A stretch of DNA of 64,000 bases, taken from positions 33,240,405-33,304,404 of the forward strand of contig CM065301.1 of NCBI GenBank assembly GCA_032871835.1. Direction: 5' to 3'. Both the position numbers and the translations under genes were made by a program. The notes beneath the pieces were generated by a model that did not search any database, had not been told where the DNA came from, and saw only the letters and a program-made list of their open reading frames with translations. Shown piece by piece: positions 23,449 through 36,665 of this stretch (its first letter is position 1; every line of letters starts with the position of its first letter). The stretch is from Dipteronia dyeriana (lineage: Eukaryota; Streptophyta; Magnoliopsida; Sapindales; Sapindaceae).

Positions 23449-23557
23449 TGTTTTTATGAATGAATGATATGAATGCAAGTGTATGAATGGTCAACACAAA
23501 CACATAAAATGCAACACACACCAAAATGAGCAAGGATCACCTATGTATGTCTACGAA

Positions 23558-23574
23558 CCTGCTCTGATACCAAT
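23558..23574 (-). promoter_or_regulatory. Element G primer binding site
   Basis: CTCTGATACCAAT, the reverse complement of ATTGGTATCAGAG, adjoins the LTR end TGAAATAAATATT (minus-strand AATATTTATTTCA). Confidence 0.88.
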
Positions 23575-25140
23575 TGAAATAAATATTATGGTGTGTATAA
23601 TATTAATCTAGAGGGGGGGTGAATAGATTTTAAACAAATTTACCCAATTTTCGTTAAAGGTTAAGATTACAAAAATGCCCCTAGCTAGTTACAATAAAAT
23701 CACAAGTGTAAAATTACGGAAATATAAACGACACTTGAGATATACGTGGAAACCCTCCAAATGGGAAAAACCATGGGCTGATGAGTGCGCCACACTAGAA
23801 CCTCGAATCCACTAATGGAAAGAAATTACAACCTAATCCCGGTTTAATCTACCACTACTACCTAATCCCGGTATAAGTGAACCTAGTTCATCTTGCTTGT
23901 GCTTTAAGCTACCTACTCCCGGAAGCAACACAAGTCTTACTTCTCAATGAAGAGATAAAGTGTCCTAAGTGAATATATGATGATATTCAATGAACAAACA
24001 AGGCTAGGAAACCCTATATGCTTATCTAGGATAATGAGATGACAATTAATGCAATCCTTTATATCAAGTGCTAAATGACATGTTCAAATAGATTAGCTAA
24101 ACATAGATCAATCAATCCTATGAAGCTATCACAATACAACACTTAATCATGTCATCACAACAATCTCTAATTTGTATCTAGAAATATTCTAAGAGAATAC
24201 AATTAATTAAAGAGATGGTTTAGCAAGCAAAAGCACTTAACTTGTAAGAAGATAGTGAAGAGCTTACCAAACAAGATGTGATGAAGCAACCCTATCCATA
24301 GATGCACTCTAGATGAACTTAGAAGATGCAAGATGAAGATTTGATGCACATGGGAATGCTTTTAGTGATTAAAAATGAGTTCTTGGAAGTGTTTTTTCTT
24401 TGAAATGTGTTCTAAGGAAAATATATGATATTTTGAACTCTTACACGACCTTAAGACAATGAGATATTTATGTATATGAGATCCAAACAAAGTGATGTCG
24501 TTTTGGAAAAAATATTCCAGCTTCTTCATTGTGCGCTGGTCGAGTAGCGCACCACCAGTGAACTGCCTAAAAATTTCAATAGGCGCTGGTCAAGTGGTGC
24601 ACATCAGTGGTGCAACACAAGAGTAAAGCCACTGGAATGTTTACTCTGGTGGGGCTACGCTAGTCGAGTAGCGCACCACCAGCGCGTGCCCATATTTTGC
24701 ATCTTTATGCGGGTGCAACAGCACACCTCAGTGGTGTATGACTAGCGACAGTCCACTGTGAATGTTGCGCTGGTCGAGTAGCGCACCACCAGCGCAATTC
24801 CTATTTCAACACTCAAACAACCACACAAACAACAAGTACAAGAGTGATGAAAATGCATCCTAATTTAATGCCTAGCATGACATAAAACTTTCATAGGAAG
24901 ATGCAAATAGGTCAGCAAGAGTCATTTAAACTAATATGCACATAAGAAAACACTCAACATATAAGATCAAGAGTTATGCAAGAATATGTGAGTGTGTGCA
25001 ACAATTTCTTCAAAGTAAGTAAGCACAAGAATTTTACCTTTGGTGCCTCTTCTCTTGAGGTCTTGAGAGCCTAAACTACCCTTACATGAACCCCAATAAT
25101 GTGGTTGTTCACGAAATAAGCCAATCAACAAATGAGGACT
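23575..25140 (-). repeat. Element G 5' LTR, minus strand (A family)
   Basis: Runs from the primer site to about 25140. Read on the minus strand, its start (AGTCCTCATTTGTTGATTGG) matches the A LTR start, with only the first few bases (TGTT) missing. The minus-strand TATA-like region lies near 24465-24475. Four GC-rich hairpin units sit at 24531-24805. It adjoins a family B LTR fragment without a TSD. Confidence 0.85.
24531..24805. repeat. GC-rich hairpin array in element G LTR
   Basis: Four related units, best preserved at about 24766-24795: GCGCTGGT, then CGAGTAGCGCACC, then ACCAGCGC. The 8-bp arms are perfectly complementary. Other units start near 24531, 24587 and 24655. The surrounding LTR is AT-rich. 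Confidence 0.88.
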
Positions 25141-26021
25141 TTTCAAGCATGTTTTTGGTTTATGAGATTTAAACTTGATTATGTGTTAATTGAACATATC
25201 TTGTGATTCAAGTTTTAGATCTTTGCATGTATCTAGGTTGTAATTAATATTGAACATATCTTACATGATCTAAATGGATTAAACATGCATGATTGACTAG
25301 ACTACATTTGTTTTGTGCTTTCATGCTTATGTCTAGTATTTTCCATAGGATGTGTTGATAATAACATTTTATGTTGCGTGCTTGTTTGCGTTTTGCATTT
25401 TGCATTCATGATCACCTTGATGCCTTGTGAGAAGGAAGTCTTGACAATAAGTGTGAGACCTATGTTGTTAAGCAAAAAAGTCTAGGGAAGAGGTGGGAGA
25501 CCTCGGATTGTCAAGCAAGGAAGTCTTGCCTAGGGTCATGAGGATCCAGAAGGGTAAGTGAGGAAATCTTGACTAGAGTCGGGAGGACTCAGATTGTTGA
25601 GCAAGAATTCTTTTCTAGGGTCGTGAGGATCTGGAAGGTTGAGCACGAAAGTCTTGACAGGAGGTCTAAGGCCTCAGATTGTTGGGCAAGTGGGCGATAT
25701 CTTCATGAGTAGGATATGAGGGTAGTTTATAGGTGAAGGGGTCACTTGAGAGATTGTACTTGTCTTATCTACTAGTGGATTTTGTTAACCAGTGGTTCCT
25801 AACCCGTGGATGTTTCCTCTTCAGAGGTTTACCACGTTATATCTTGTGTCAATTTTTATCTATCCTTATCTCTCTCATATTTGTATTTGTTATTTGAATA
25901 CTATGGATAGAATTTTATTTGTAAGTTGACTTCCTTTCTATAATATAGATTGTGTATGTGTTATGATTACTTGTTTGTATCACACTTTACTTGTTTTATA
26001 TATTGATTAAGTGTCTTTAAT

Positions 26022-26058
<37 letters not shown>

Positions 26059-26196
26059 GATACAAACAATCTAGAGGGACAAACTTTTGTTTGTTTCTAA
26101 GGGAGTCGAAAAAGGTTCCTAACCTATTCACCCCCCCCCCCCCCCCCCCTCCTCCTCTAGGTTAGCCTTGAGCATTTAACTGTGTTTGTATTTTCA
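25141..26196 (+). repeat. Family B LTR, 3' part only
   Basis: Matches B1 from about 5925 to its end, including the minisatellite, a 32-base AT run (26024-26055) and 19 C (26131-26149), and ends TTTTCA. The 5' part is missing at the junction with element G. The following ATGCCTC has no matching left copy. Confidence 0.88.
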
Positions 26197-26228
26197 ATGC
26201 CTCACATGCTTTAGCGCAAGTGAAAGAC
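26197..26228. other. Unassigned 32-bp spacer
   Basis: Short sequence between the family B fragment and LTR H. I recognise nothing in it. Confidence 0.6.
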
Positions 26229-27490
26229 TGTTAAGGTTTATGCCCTAAAGATGTAATTTACAAATGGATTAATGAAATAGATAAAAGGAAACGTTCACTT
26301 CATTATTTTTGTGTTGTTTATTTTATAACATGTTTATATATTTAACATCCAAGATTGTCGGATGTAATCTCAAAATTTCTATATGAGTGTCATATACGGA
26401 TGGATACAGTAAAAGACATGCAATCTAAAGAGTCCATAGTTAGCAAATAAAGCTGGGTACACTATTTGTGGTTAATCTATAGTTGCAGTTCATTCCGTAA
26501 TATACGATGATTCTATCCTGAATCATTCATATGAGATATGGGAATGGAGACACCTTGTAAGATGTTATCATATATGACTGGGTCATGATCTAAATGAATC
26601 TCACACCAAGATCCGTATACTGATGAGATTCATATATATCAACTAATGATGGCTATATGTGATTCTGAGTGTCTTATCGATTCCTTAAGGTTAGATCGTG
26701 GTCTTTGATATACCATGGGTGAGGTCAGATGTATTTTCTGATCAATATATTTCGTATGTTGGGAAGGCGGTTTGGCTTGTGGCTGGGATGGTTTGTACAC
26801 AATAGTGGAATCCACTTCTTCTTGTGAGAAGTAGATGGTAGTTCCCTTAAGGGTTGATTAGGGGCTTGGACAATATGAGTGTTCTCGCAATTCCGTGAGG
26901 AAATAATATTTATTGTTCATTAGAGAATCAACGGTACTTAAATGATATATTTAATTAGAGGTGTATAATGGACAATATGATCTAGCTCTAATTATTAACT
27001 ACTGTGGAGGATCACACCATGTGTAATAGCTATATCGGTGGACACCGATGTGTATCGGTCTGTGTAAAACGTCTACAGTTGAGAGAGTGCAGTTTCAGAT
27101 TTTTAGTGGATTAACATTGAACTTAATAATCGTGAAATATTAATTAAAGAGATTAATTAATTATTTCTAAGGATTATTGGAGTTCAAAATACTGTGGATC
27201 CATTAGTCCCTTGCTAGCCAGATTGATTTAGGTAACAAGAGCCACGGTTAATTAATTGGATAGTCCAATTAATTGTGTTATAAAAGTTACACATATTAGG
27301 AATTGATTGAGTAATTAGATTATTCAATTTATTAAAATGACAATTATGACTATTAAATAATAAGATTATATAATAGTGTAATTAGTCATAAATGGAGGGT
27401 TTCCGTTGTTATTTACTTTGAATAATGAGATAATATGATTATCTTATTTATTAAATAAAATAAATTGAATATACTTGAATTTAAATTGTT

Positions 27491-27527
<37 letters not shown>

Positions 27528-28531
27528 TGATTAATAAAATATAGATTTTATTTTTAAATAAAGATATGATCAGTTTTTTAAAAGTTAAATAAAGTATATA
27601 TATGATATATATTGTTTTGAAAACCGGATCAAAAGATCACATTGAAAAGGTCATCATTTTTTTTAAGTTTCAAAAATATTGATATGATAAATATATGTTT
27701 TTAAAAGGAAAAAAGCATTAGAGATCAACGCTTGTTGTTTTGTCAACACACAAAAGGAAAGGAAAATTTTGGTTTTGTTTTGTGAAGTCCATGTGTGCTT
27801 TTTTTTTTGTTTTTATTAAAAAAAATAGAAAACATGCTTGATACACGCATAGAAGATATTTTCTCAGTGCAAGTGTTGCGTGAGATTAGAAAAGATAACA
27901 GTGCATGTGTGTGTGTTGACAGAGAGAAAATGCACGTGTACATAAGAGATAATCAAAACAAACCGATTGTTGTTGGTTTTTTATGTGTGCGGTGCAAGTG
28001 TCGCACAATGAACAATAAGAAATAGTTTTTTCTTTTTCATACTTTCTGAATCCTCCATTCATGTTCTTTAGACCGTGACGCGCCCACACGCAGTTACCAG
28101 TCTCGGGATATAGCGAGGAAGATCAGTGGAACATACCGGAGCATATCGAAAGTGAATGAGCCCCCAAACATTGGTAAGCTTCTTAATCTTCTTCTTGATA
28201 TTGATTTCAATTTCCCGTATATATACATATATTTTATTATTGTAATCATTTTGTATATATTTGTTTCGAAAAAATTATGCTCTCAAGATCACTGGTCCAA
28301 AATACAGATTACGATATGTGTAAAAATTTTAAAACTCATTTCCGTTGCGTTACCGGTGAACGGGGTTCCAACAACGGATTCAATCTGGCACAACTTCAAT
28401 CATCTCGAGAAAAGCTCTCGATACCTTTATTATATGTTAATTAATCAAGGGTTAAGGTCCATTCTTTTAAAGGATTTTTTTTTTAAATAGACCAATATAT
28501 ATTTTTCGCTTCCGCCGCGTGTTTTTCCTAT
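26229..28531 (+). repeat. LTR H, a separate LTR family
   Basis: Begins TGTTAAGGTTTATGCCC, unlike families A, B or C. Its last 170 or so bases (from about 28361) clearly resemble the end of the C-family LTR, for example CAACTTCAATC, ATTATATGTTAATTA, CAAGGGTTAAGGTC and CGCTTCCG. A hairpin TGTGCG...CGCACA lies at about 27984-28006, and an (AT)n run near 27497-27521. It is cut by a solo LTR with TSD CCTAT. No primer site or matching TSD is visible, so the right end is uncertain. Small ORFs inside look like chance. Confidence 0.7.
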
Positions 28532-31002
28532 TGTAGGGAAAAAACGGTTTAAAAACGCAACGGAAGCGTGAGAAAAGCGAGATTAGGGTTTGCGTATAAA
28601 TAAAAAATCTTCCTTTTTATGCACCGAGAACCTTAACCCTAGATTAATTGATGTATATAAAAGTATCATACCTTTTTCGTGTGAAGATTGAACAAGCGCC
28701 GAATTGATTCCGCAAGATCTTCCAATCCAATCACGAACGTGAATCACCTAGGAGTGTGGGCTCCCTTTCTTTAAATTGTATTCCTGAGGATGGAGACAAA
28801 GCAAATATCTTTTCTTTGTTAGTTACAAATATCCTCCAAGAGAAAAATCCAAGAACGTCCGGTACTTGTGAATTATCAATCAATTTGATTGTAACTCGCG
28901 TGAACCTTGATTCGATGTTGTACACAAAACACTTTTGATGTAAAGGATATTAGTATACTATCGAATACAAAAACGTTCCCCTTTTTTCTCTACTTGGCCG
29001 AATTCACACACTATTGATTAGAGATGATCGAATTTTGTCTAGAGTAAAATCAGATTTTTCTCCCTCAAAATCCCTATGATGGCCGAAACTTTTTCTTTCT
29101 CAAATAAAGCTTGGCCGAAATTCCTCTCTAATGCCTTAGTCATGACCGAAATTATTCACACATATAAATAGGTTCATAAATCCTTTCCTAAGAAGGATTC
29201 ACTTGGTTGGCAAGAATCCTTTCCTTAGGTGGATTTATTTGGTAGTTAGAATCCTTATCTAAAAAGAAAACTAACTACTCCTATAACTATATTGTGTTGG
29301 ATGAAATTTTGGTCTTTTATATAGGTTAGGAGAGTTCAATCTTTCCTAAGAAGGATTACTTGATAAACAAGAATCCTATCCTTAGGTAGATTAACTTGGT
29401 GGTTATGAATCCTTTTCAAATAAGAATTCTACCACTAAGTAGTTTTACTTGGTGACCAAGAATCCTTTTCCAAAAAGGATTCTTTCCTACACCAAGACTC
29501 CTAATCCTACTCAATAGTGTGTTTGTAACCATATTAAAGACTTCCTAATTTGATTAGATAAATAACTCTTTTTATTTATCTACTTATCAAATATAGTCTT
29601 TAACATTAACTATACTACCAACAATAGTATAGTTTTAGGAGACCATCTCCTGATAGGAAAAGATTTTGACTTTTAATTAAATAATTAATTAATCAACAAA
29701 TTAATTAATTACCATTTAATTAAATAATAAAATAAAATAATATATTAAAGCTATTATCCATAGCCATTGCCGCCCATACATAGTATTAAGGCCATATATT
29801 ATTTTTCTCATTTTATTAAATCCATTGGACCTTAATAAAAAAGTCCACATGTGAACTAGACCTATTCTTACAAAAAGAAACAAGTTCACGTGCCTTATTA
29901 CAATTCTAGATTGACCCCTATTGGTCCGATAGAATATATCAAGTGATACATGCAAGTTCGTGTGAATTGGGGATCTTGGCTGGCCATCTAAATTTAAGCT
30001 CCAATAGACACAACCCAATCTCAATCAACAAATGATTCACTTAGGTCCGATCTATTTAATTTTAATTCATTCCACTAAAGAACTAAAATTGAACTCTTAA
30101 ATAAAGCTAGAATAAGTTGATGTTACTCATTCGTACCCTAGACAACCTTATTGGAGAAAGTGTAACCTCGTGAAGAATATCGGTAATCGTCAAGAGCTCA
30201 TAGACCGCCTACAGCTCTCCAAGTTACCATATTTACTCATATGACCACATTTTGAACTTGGATATTTTGACTTGTCCAGAAGCCATGTTTCAATAGACAC
30301 TATTGAAAACTTAACGTTAAGATTTAATATCCAATACCTCAAAACATCCATATGATGGTATTCTACTCTCATTCAATAAATGGATCCACGATGTCCATAT
30401 CTATAAATGAAGTCCTCTATCGATTAACAAATGAATACCACCAAACTATCGAGGATAGACTATGCTATATAATCGTACTCATTGATAGCTCAAATGATAA
30501 CACTTGCAACCATAAGTCCATCATTTATCTCAGGATTGAGATAGACTCTCCGATTGTCTTCAAATGAAAACATTTATCCATTGACGGTTCTAGATAAAGT
30601 ATTTCATTTTGATCCTATTCAATGCACCCAGTGCACTAGATTCTTTTGCCCAAAGACACCACACTTTGATGATTTTAGACTCATCATAACACATTTGATC
30701 CCACTCAAATGCTAGCAAAAGAATCTACAACTTTGACAAGATAAAGGCGCCCAACCTTCTATCTTAAGTTGTGAATATTATTCAAGAGTAACTAAGGAAT
30801 TGTGTCTACCTCACACATATCTAGATGTATGAACAATTCTTCTTTTCTCATAGTCTTTTGACATTATGATTATTTACTTTTGACAATTATAATAATTAAA
30901 CTATAAATGCTATAAGATTTGTTAAACTATAAATCATTTTATTCATATGAAAAGATTGTTAATTACAATATTACACTCTTGCTATCGAGCATAATCCTAA
31001 CA
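28532..31002 (-). mobile_element. Solo LTR, family C, minus strand
   Basis: Begins TGTAGGGAAAAAAC and ends CCTAACA, both reverse complements of the C-family LTR ends, with a perfect TSD CCTAT (28527-28531, 31003-31007). Length 2471 bp, no internal region. It carries an extra promoter-like module absent from the LTRs of C2 and F (minus-strand CTATATAAAAG at about 29314-29324). Inserted in the terminal part of LTR H. Confidence 0.93.
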
Positions 31003-31103
31003 CCTATAGCCTAGGGGTTTAAAAGTCTTCTAGCACGTGCTAAGTGCCATCGTGTCACCCATAAAAGTCTCTTTGTTTTTCTTAGGTTAGATTATGTTTC
31101 TGT
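31003..31103. other. TSD copy and unassigned spacer
   Basis: CCTAT (31003-31007) is the right TSD of the solo LTR. The following 96 bases contain AGCACGTGCT, a 10-bp palindrome, and are not recognised. They may continue the H element. Confidence 0.5.
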
Positions 31104-33300
31104 TGTTGGGATTATGCTCAATAGCAAGAGTGTAATAATGTATTTGATAGTCTTTTCATATTAATAAGGTGATTTATAGTTTAACAAAACTTATAGCATT
31201 TATAGTTTAATTATTATAATTGTCGAAAGTAAATAATCATAAGGTCAAAAGGCTATGATAAAAGAAGAATTGTTCATACATCTAGATATGTATGAGGTAG
31301 ACACAATTCTTTAGTTAGTCTTGAATAACATTCACAACTTAAGATAAAAGGTTGGGCACCTTTATCTTGTCAAAGTTGTAGATTCTTTTGCTAGCATTTG
31401 AGTGGGATCAAATGTGTTATGATGAGTCTAAAATCATCAAAGTGTGGTGTCTTTGGATAAAAGAATCTAGTGCACTGGGTGCATTGAATTGGATCACAAT
31501 GAAATACTTTATCTAGAACCGTCAATGGATAAAAGTTTTTCATTTAAAGATAATCGGAGAGTCTATCTCAATCCTGAGATAAATGACGGACTTATGTTGC
31601 AAGTGTTATCATTTGAGCTATCAATGAGTAAAATTATATAGCATAGTCTATCCTCGATAGTTTGGTGGTATTCATTTGTTAATCGATAGAGGACTTCATT
31701 TATAGATATGGACATCGTGACTCAATTTATTAAATTAGAGTAGAATACCATCATATGGATGTTTTGAGGTATTGGGTATTAAATCTTAAAGTTAAGTTTT
31801 CAATAATGTCGATTGAAACATGGCTTTTGGACAAGTTAAAATATCCAAGTTTAAAATGTGGTCATATGAGTAAATATGGTAACTTAAAGAGCTATAGGCG
31901 GTCTATGAGCTATTGGCGATTACTGGTATTCCTCACGAGGATACACTTTCTCCAATAAGGTTGTCTATGGTATGAATGAGTAACATCAACTTATTTTATC
32001 TTTATTTAAGAGTTCAATTTTAGTTCTTTAGTGGAATGAACTAAAATTAAATAGATCGGACCTAAGTGAATCATTTGTTGATTGTGATTAGGTTATGTCT
32101 ATTGGAGCTTAAATTTAGATAGCCCGCCAATATCCCAAATACACATGAACTTGCATGGATCACTTGATATATTCTACCGGATCAATTTAGGGGTCCATTT
32201 AGAATTGTATTAAGGCATGTGAACTTGTTTCTTTTTATAAGAATAGGTCAAGTTCACATGTGGACTTTTTATTATGGTCAAATGGATTTAATAAAATAAG
32301 AAAAATAATATATGGCTCATATATATGTGTTGGGCAGCAAGGCTATTTAGAATATCTTAATTATATTATTTTTATTTTATTATTTAACTAAATGGAAATT
32401 AATTAATTATTTAATTAAAAGTAAAAAAAAAAACCTAGTAGGAGATGGTCCCCTAAAATTATACTATTGTTGGTAGTATAATTAATATTAAAGACTATAT
32501 TTGATAAGTAGATAAATAAAAGGAATTATTAATCTAATCAAATTAGGAAGTCTTTAATATGGTTACAAATACACTATTGAGTTGGATTAGGAGTCTTGGT
32601 GTAGGAAAGAATTCCTTTTGGAAAAGGATTCTTAACCACCAAGTACATCCACCTAAGGATAGGATTCTTAACCACCAAGTAAATCCTTCTTAGGAGAGGA
32701 TTTAGTGTCCTATATATAATACCTATTAAATTCGACCAAGAATGAAATTTTGGGGTGAGAAGTTTTTGTTTATTTGTTTTTTATTGTTATATATATATAA
32801 AAAAAAACTTCGTCCAACTCATTGTGTGAATAATTCTACCAAGCATATAGAAAAGAGTGAACGTTTTTGTTTTAGATAGTACACTTTTATCCTTTGTATC
32901 AAAAGGTTTTTGTGTACAACATCGAATCAATGTTCATACGAGTTTCAATCAAATTGATTGATAATTTAAAAGTGACCGGACGTTCTTGGTCTTTCTCTTG
33001 GAGGATTATTGTGACTAACAAAGAAGAATATTTTGTTTGTTTCCATCCTCAGGTATACAGTTTAAAGAAAGGGAGCCCACACTCCTAGGTGATTCACGTT
33101 TGTGATTGGATTGGAAGATCTTGCAGATTTAATTTTGTTCAATCGTCACAAAAAAAAAGTACGATACTTTTTATATACATCAATTAATCTAGGGTTAAGG
33201 TTCTTGTTATTAAAAGGGAACATTTTTATTTATACGCAAACCCCTAATTTTCTTATTTTCTCACGTTTCCGTTGCGTTTTTAAACCGTTTTTTCCCTACA
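31104..33300 (+). repeat. Element F 5' LTR, family C (2197 bp)
   Basis: Starts TGTTGGGATTATGCTC and ends TTTCCCTACA immediately before ATTGGTATCAAAGCC. The close relative at 61266 is about 275 bp longer, mainly through a duplicated promoter module. A TATA-like CCTATATATAAT lies at about 32711-32722. Confidence 0.9.
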
Positions 33301-34507
33301 ATTGGTATCAAAGCCAGGTTGTACCCTTGATTTATTGATGTATGTGTTCGTGAATCGTTTTCTTTTATTGTATATATGCATGTTTTAGAAACAGATGACA
33401 CTATAGGTATTCACATATATATTTACATTGGAATGTATCGATATATATGTTTTATATGTGGATTGTTGTTGCACAATTTTGGTCTTAGAATTTCAATGTA
33501 TTTTTGTTTTGGGATTGTAACAAGAAGGGTGGTCTATCATCGCCATAATTTTCTTCTTGATAGTTGTTAAGTTTTTTTATTTTGTTGTTGTAATAATAAT
33601 TAAAAAAAAAACTGCACTATATTGTAATAAAAAAAACTGCAGTATTTTTTTATTTTAAAGTCTTCTGTAATACATTCAAGTATCGAAGACTGGAAGGTTT
33701 GAAGAATTGGGAGCAACCGGAACAAGTTTGGGACCGTGCGAGCCGTAGCAACAAACGTGCGTGCGAAGAGCACGCGGCCACATTTGTTGTGGCATGGGCT
33801 GCGCACAGCAGCCCTATGGAAGCCATGGGCTGCACATGGCAGCCCGTTATGGGATTGTGGCATGCACAAGCCCATGGGTAGGAGCCAAGGGTGCGTATGC
33901 CCAAGGGAGGCAACCGAGAGAGTCCAAATGACGAAGGTCACGTGAAGACTTGTTCACCAAGAAATGAGTTTTTTGTTTTCCAAGACATGTAATTTACTTG
34001 CTTTTCTAGCATAGGCCAAAATTGTAGCTATTTATATTTTTTGTAAATATTGCAATGTTTGTCATTGTTTGATTACATGTCATATAGAATAGAAGTGTCA
34101 CTCATATATCTCTTTTGGTATGAACATGCATTGAATGGTTTAAGTATCTAAATTGGCATCTAGATAACTTGGTAAATCATTCTTTGGAATTCGATCACAC
34201 GCCTTAAACAATTGAGTCGGAGAAGGTGTTTTGGAACACCTACGGCCTCCAAGTTTAGTTGAGCTTTATGTTTCGTGAATAACCCCCTAAGAGGTATCCA
34301 TAAATGGAATTTAGCAAGATACTTCCTTACAAAGATAGACTAGACAATTAGCCCAAATGATATCTACTCCCAAATAAGGGATATTCGTGAGGGATTATAT
34401 TGAAGGTCGATAACTTGGTAACACACTCAATGTGAGTTTATTAATATCCTCCGAAGAGTTCTTGTTAATAAAATCACAAGGCTAAAATTGAAAACGATGG
34501 TTGTTAT
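33301..34507 (+). other. Element F primer site and 5' leader, truncated
   Basis: The primer site ATTGGTATCAAAGCC is at 33301-33315. The leader parallels that of C2 but contains a GC-rich block at about 33715-33910 with two hairpins, GGGCTG-CGCACAG-CAGCCC and GGGCTG-CACATGG-CAGCCC (about 33797-33846). The block is open on both strands, but nothing resembles a known protein. The sequence ends at an inverted family B LTR before any gag. Confidence 0.8.
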
Positions 34508-35916
34508 TGAAAATACAAACACGGTTAAATGCTCAAGGTTAACCTAGGAGGGGGGGATAGATTAGACACCTTTTTCGACTCCCTTAGGAACAAACAAAAG
34601 TTTGTCCCTCTAGATTGCTTGTATCACAATATATATATTAATTAATGACACTTAATCAATATGTAAAGACAAGTAAAGTGTGATAAAACAAGTAATGGTA
34701 ACATATACACAATCTATAATACAGAAAGGAAGTCAACTTACATAAATAGTTCTATCCATAATATTCAAATAACAAATACAAATGCTAGAGAGATAGGGAT
34801 AGAGAAAAGTTGACACAAGATATAACGTGGTAAACCTCCGAAGAGGAAACATCCACCGGTTAGCAACCACCGGCAAACAAATTCCACTAGTAGATAAGAC
34901 AAGTACATTCTCTCAAGTGACCCCTTCACCTAGAAACTACCGTCATATCCTACTCATGAAGATGTCGCCCTCATGTTCAACAATCCGAGCCTCACACCTC
35001 TTGTCAAGACTTTCTCGCTCACCTTACCGAATCCTCATGACCCAAGGCAAGACTTCTTGCTTAACTATCTGAGTCCTCCCGACTCTTGTCAAGATTTCCT
35101 CGCTCACCTATCCTGATCTTCACGACGCTAGGCAAGACTTCTTGCTCGACTATCTGAGTCCTCCCGACTCCAGCCAAGACTTCCTTGCTTGACAATCCAA
35201 GGTCTCACACCTCTTGCCAAGACTTCTTGCTTAACAACATAGGTCTCACACCTATTGTCAAGACTTCCTTCTCACAAGGCATCTAGGTGATCATGAATGC
35301 AAAATGCAAACAAGCACGCAACATAGAATGCTATGATCAACACATCCTATGGAAAATACTAGACACGAGCATGAATGCACAAATCATATGTAGTCTAGTC
35401 AATCATGCATGTTTAAATCATCTATATCATGTAAGATATGTTCAACATTAATTACAACCTAGATACATGTATAGATCTAAAACTTGAATCATAAGATATG
35501 TTCAATTAATCACAAAATCAAGTTTAAATCACACAAACAAAAAACATGCTAAAATCATATGACAAAGTCATTTTGATTTAAGCTAAAGTTCTAGAGCATA
35601 TTCTTAATTATAGATTCAACAAAACACATGAATAGCTCAAAAGAACATAAGCACATGTATTGATGTGAGAATTCGGCCAAGAGAGCCTAATACATGCGAG
35701 GAACTATTTTTTTCACAAAATCAATCAATCAATCAAATAGTCCTAGAATCAAAGCTAGCACAATACAATCCCAAACATGTGAAAACATAGGCAAAATCAA
35801 AACCTAACTCAACATGTAAGAATTCAATTGAAACTCAACCTAGCTTTAAAAGAGTTCAAAATTCAAATCAAAACACTCACAATACACATATATAAGTTGA
35901 AGATGAAAACCCAAGG
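34508..35916 (-). repeat. Family B LTR, minus strand, 3' half
   Basis: Starts TGAAAATACAAAC, the reverse complement of the family B LTR end, and runs backward through the minisatellite to CCCAAGG. There it meets a family B LTR in the opposite orientation. GTTAT (34503-34507) would be its TSD, but no second copy is seen. Only seven G stand where other copies have 12-26 C. Confidence 0.88.
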
Positions 35917-36595
35917 ATGCTATATGGTTCTACAAAGGTATATTAAGACCTTATCTTTCTCTTACAAGGCTTAAGAACACACACACAATTCATACATTTG
36001 TGTCCCTGCATAGTTGTGCACCATTATAGGCACACACACACAATTCATACATTTGTGTCCCTGCATAGTTATGTACAATTATAAGCACACACACATCATA
36101 CATATGTGTCCCTACATCATTGTGCACCATTTATAACACATTCACAAACTTGAAGATGAATGCTCATTCATTGGTATGAAAATAACATGTTTTGGAAAAT
36201 GCATGATTGGAGACTATCTCTTTGTAGTTTGCATTCTAGTGTGAAATGTGTTTGTATGTATATATGTTTGTAAAACATGGATATTGAACTTAATTTTAGT
36301 CTTAAATCATTCTTGATTGAGTTCCGGTCATTTTGGTTACTCATACTATTGATTTAATGCTCTATGTCATAAGATATTACACTTTCAACTCATGTTGTGT
36401 ACATTGTCTTCGTCTCCGTGTATCGAGTCAAACTCTTATTTTTCTAGGCTGAGTATCTTATATTTCCATGTCTATGAGAGAGTTACAATTTGTAATCCAT
36501 AAACGGATTCAAATTTCGAGTTCGGAGGCCGAAGAACGGCTGAAGAATGCAAAGGGAGGTCAAGGGAAAAAGAAGACAACACAAAGCTCTTCTTT

Positions 36596-36665
36596 CCCGA
36601 GATGGCGCATGGCCTTCTCGGGCAAGAAGGCTTGCTGCCCCGAGATGCCCATGTGCCATCTCGGG
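36596..36665. repeat. GC-rich hairpin in family B U3 (element D 5' LTR)
   Basis: The arm CCCGAGATGGCGCATGG (36596-36612) pairs with CCATGTGCCATCTCGGG (36649-36665) over 17 bp with one G-T wobble. An inner stem CTCGGGCA / TGCCCCGAG lies in the loop. It is about 70 bp upstream of a TATA-like site. Counterparts: 44509-44525 with 44562-44578; 47066-47082 with 47118-47135; 59152-59168 with 59204-59221; and, decayed, 5129-5197. Confidence 0.88.

Noticed and set aside
24531..24805. CRISPR-like look of evenly repeated palindromic units
   Set aside because: Plant LTR context, few imperfect units, spacers uneven and related; no cas genes.
27743..28490. Small ORFs in LTR H
   Set aside because: Short, low-complexity, no motif, inside an LTR.
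30352..30567. ORF repeated in several C-family LTRs (also antisense at 13104-13334 and 61702-61917)
   Set aside because: Lies in the LTR 5' part; present in copies on both strands simply because the LTR is repeated; no domain.
33301..33320. Possible tRNA-like sequence at GGTATCAAAGCC
   Set aside because: It is the primer binding site complementary to a tRNA 3' end; no cloverleaf follows.
33600..33945. Overlapping ORFs on both strands of the GC-rich F leader block
   Set aside because: Open frames result from high GC and inverted repeats; there is no match to a known family and no counterpart in C2.
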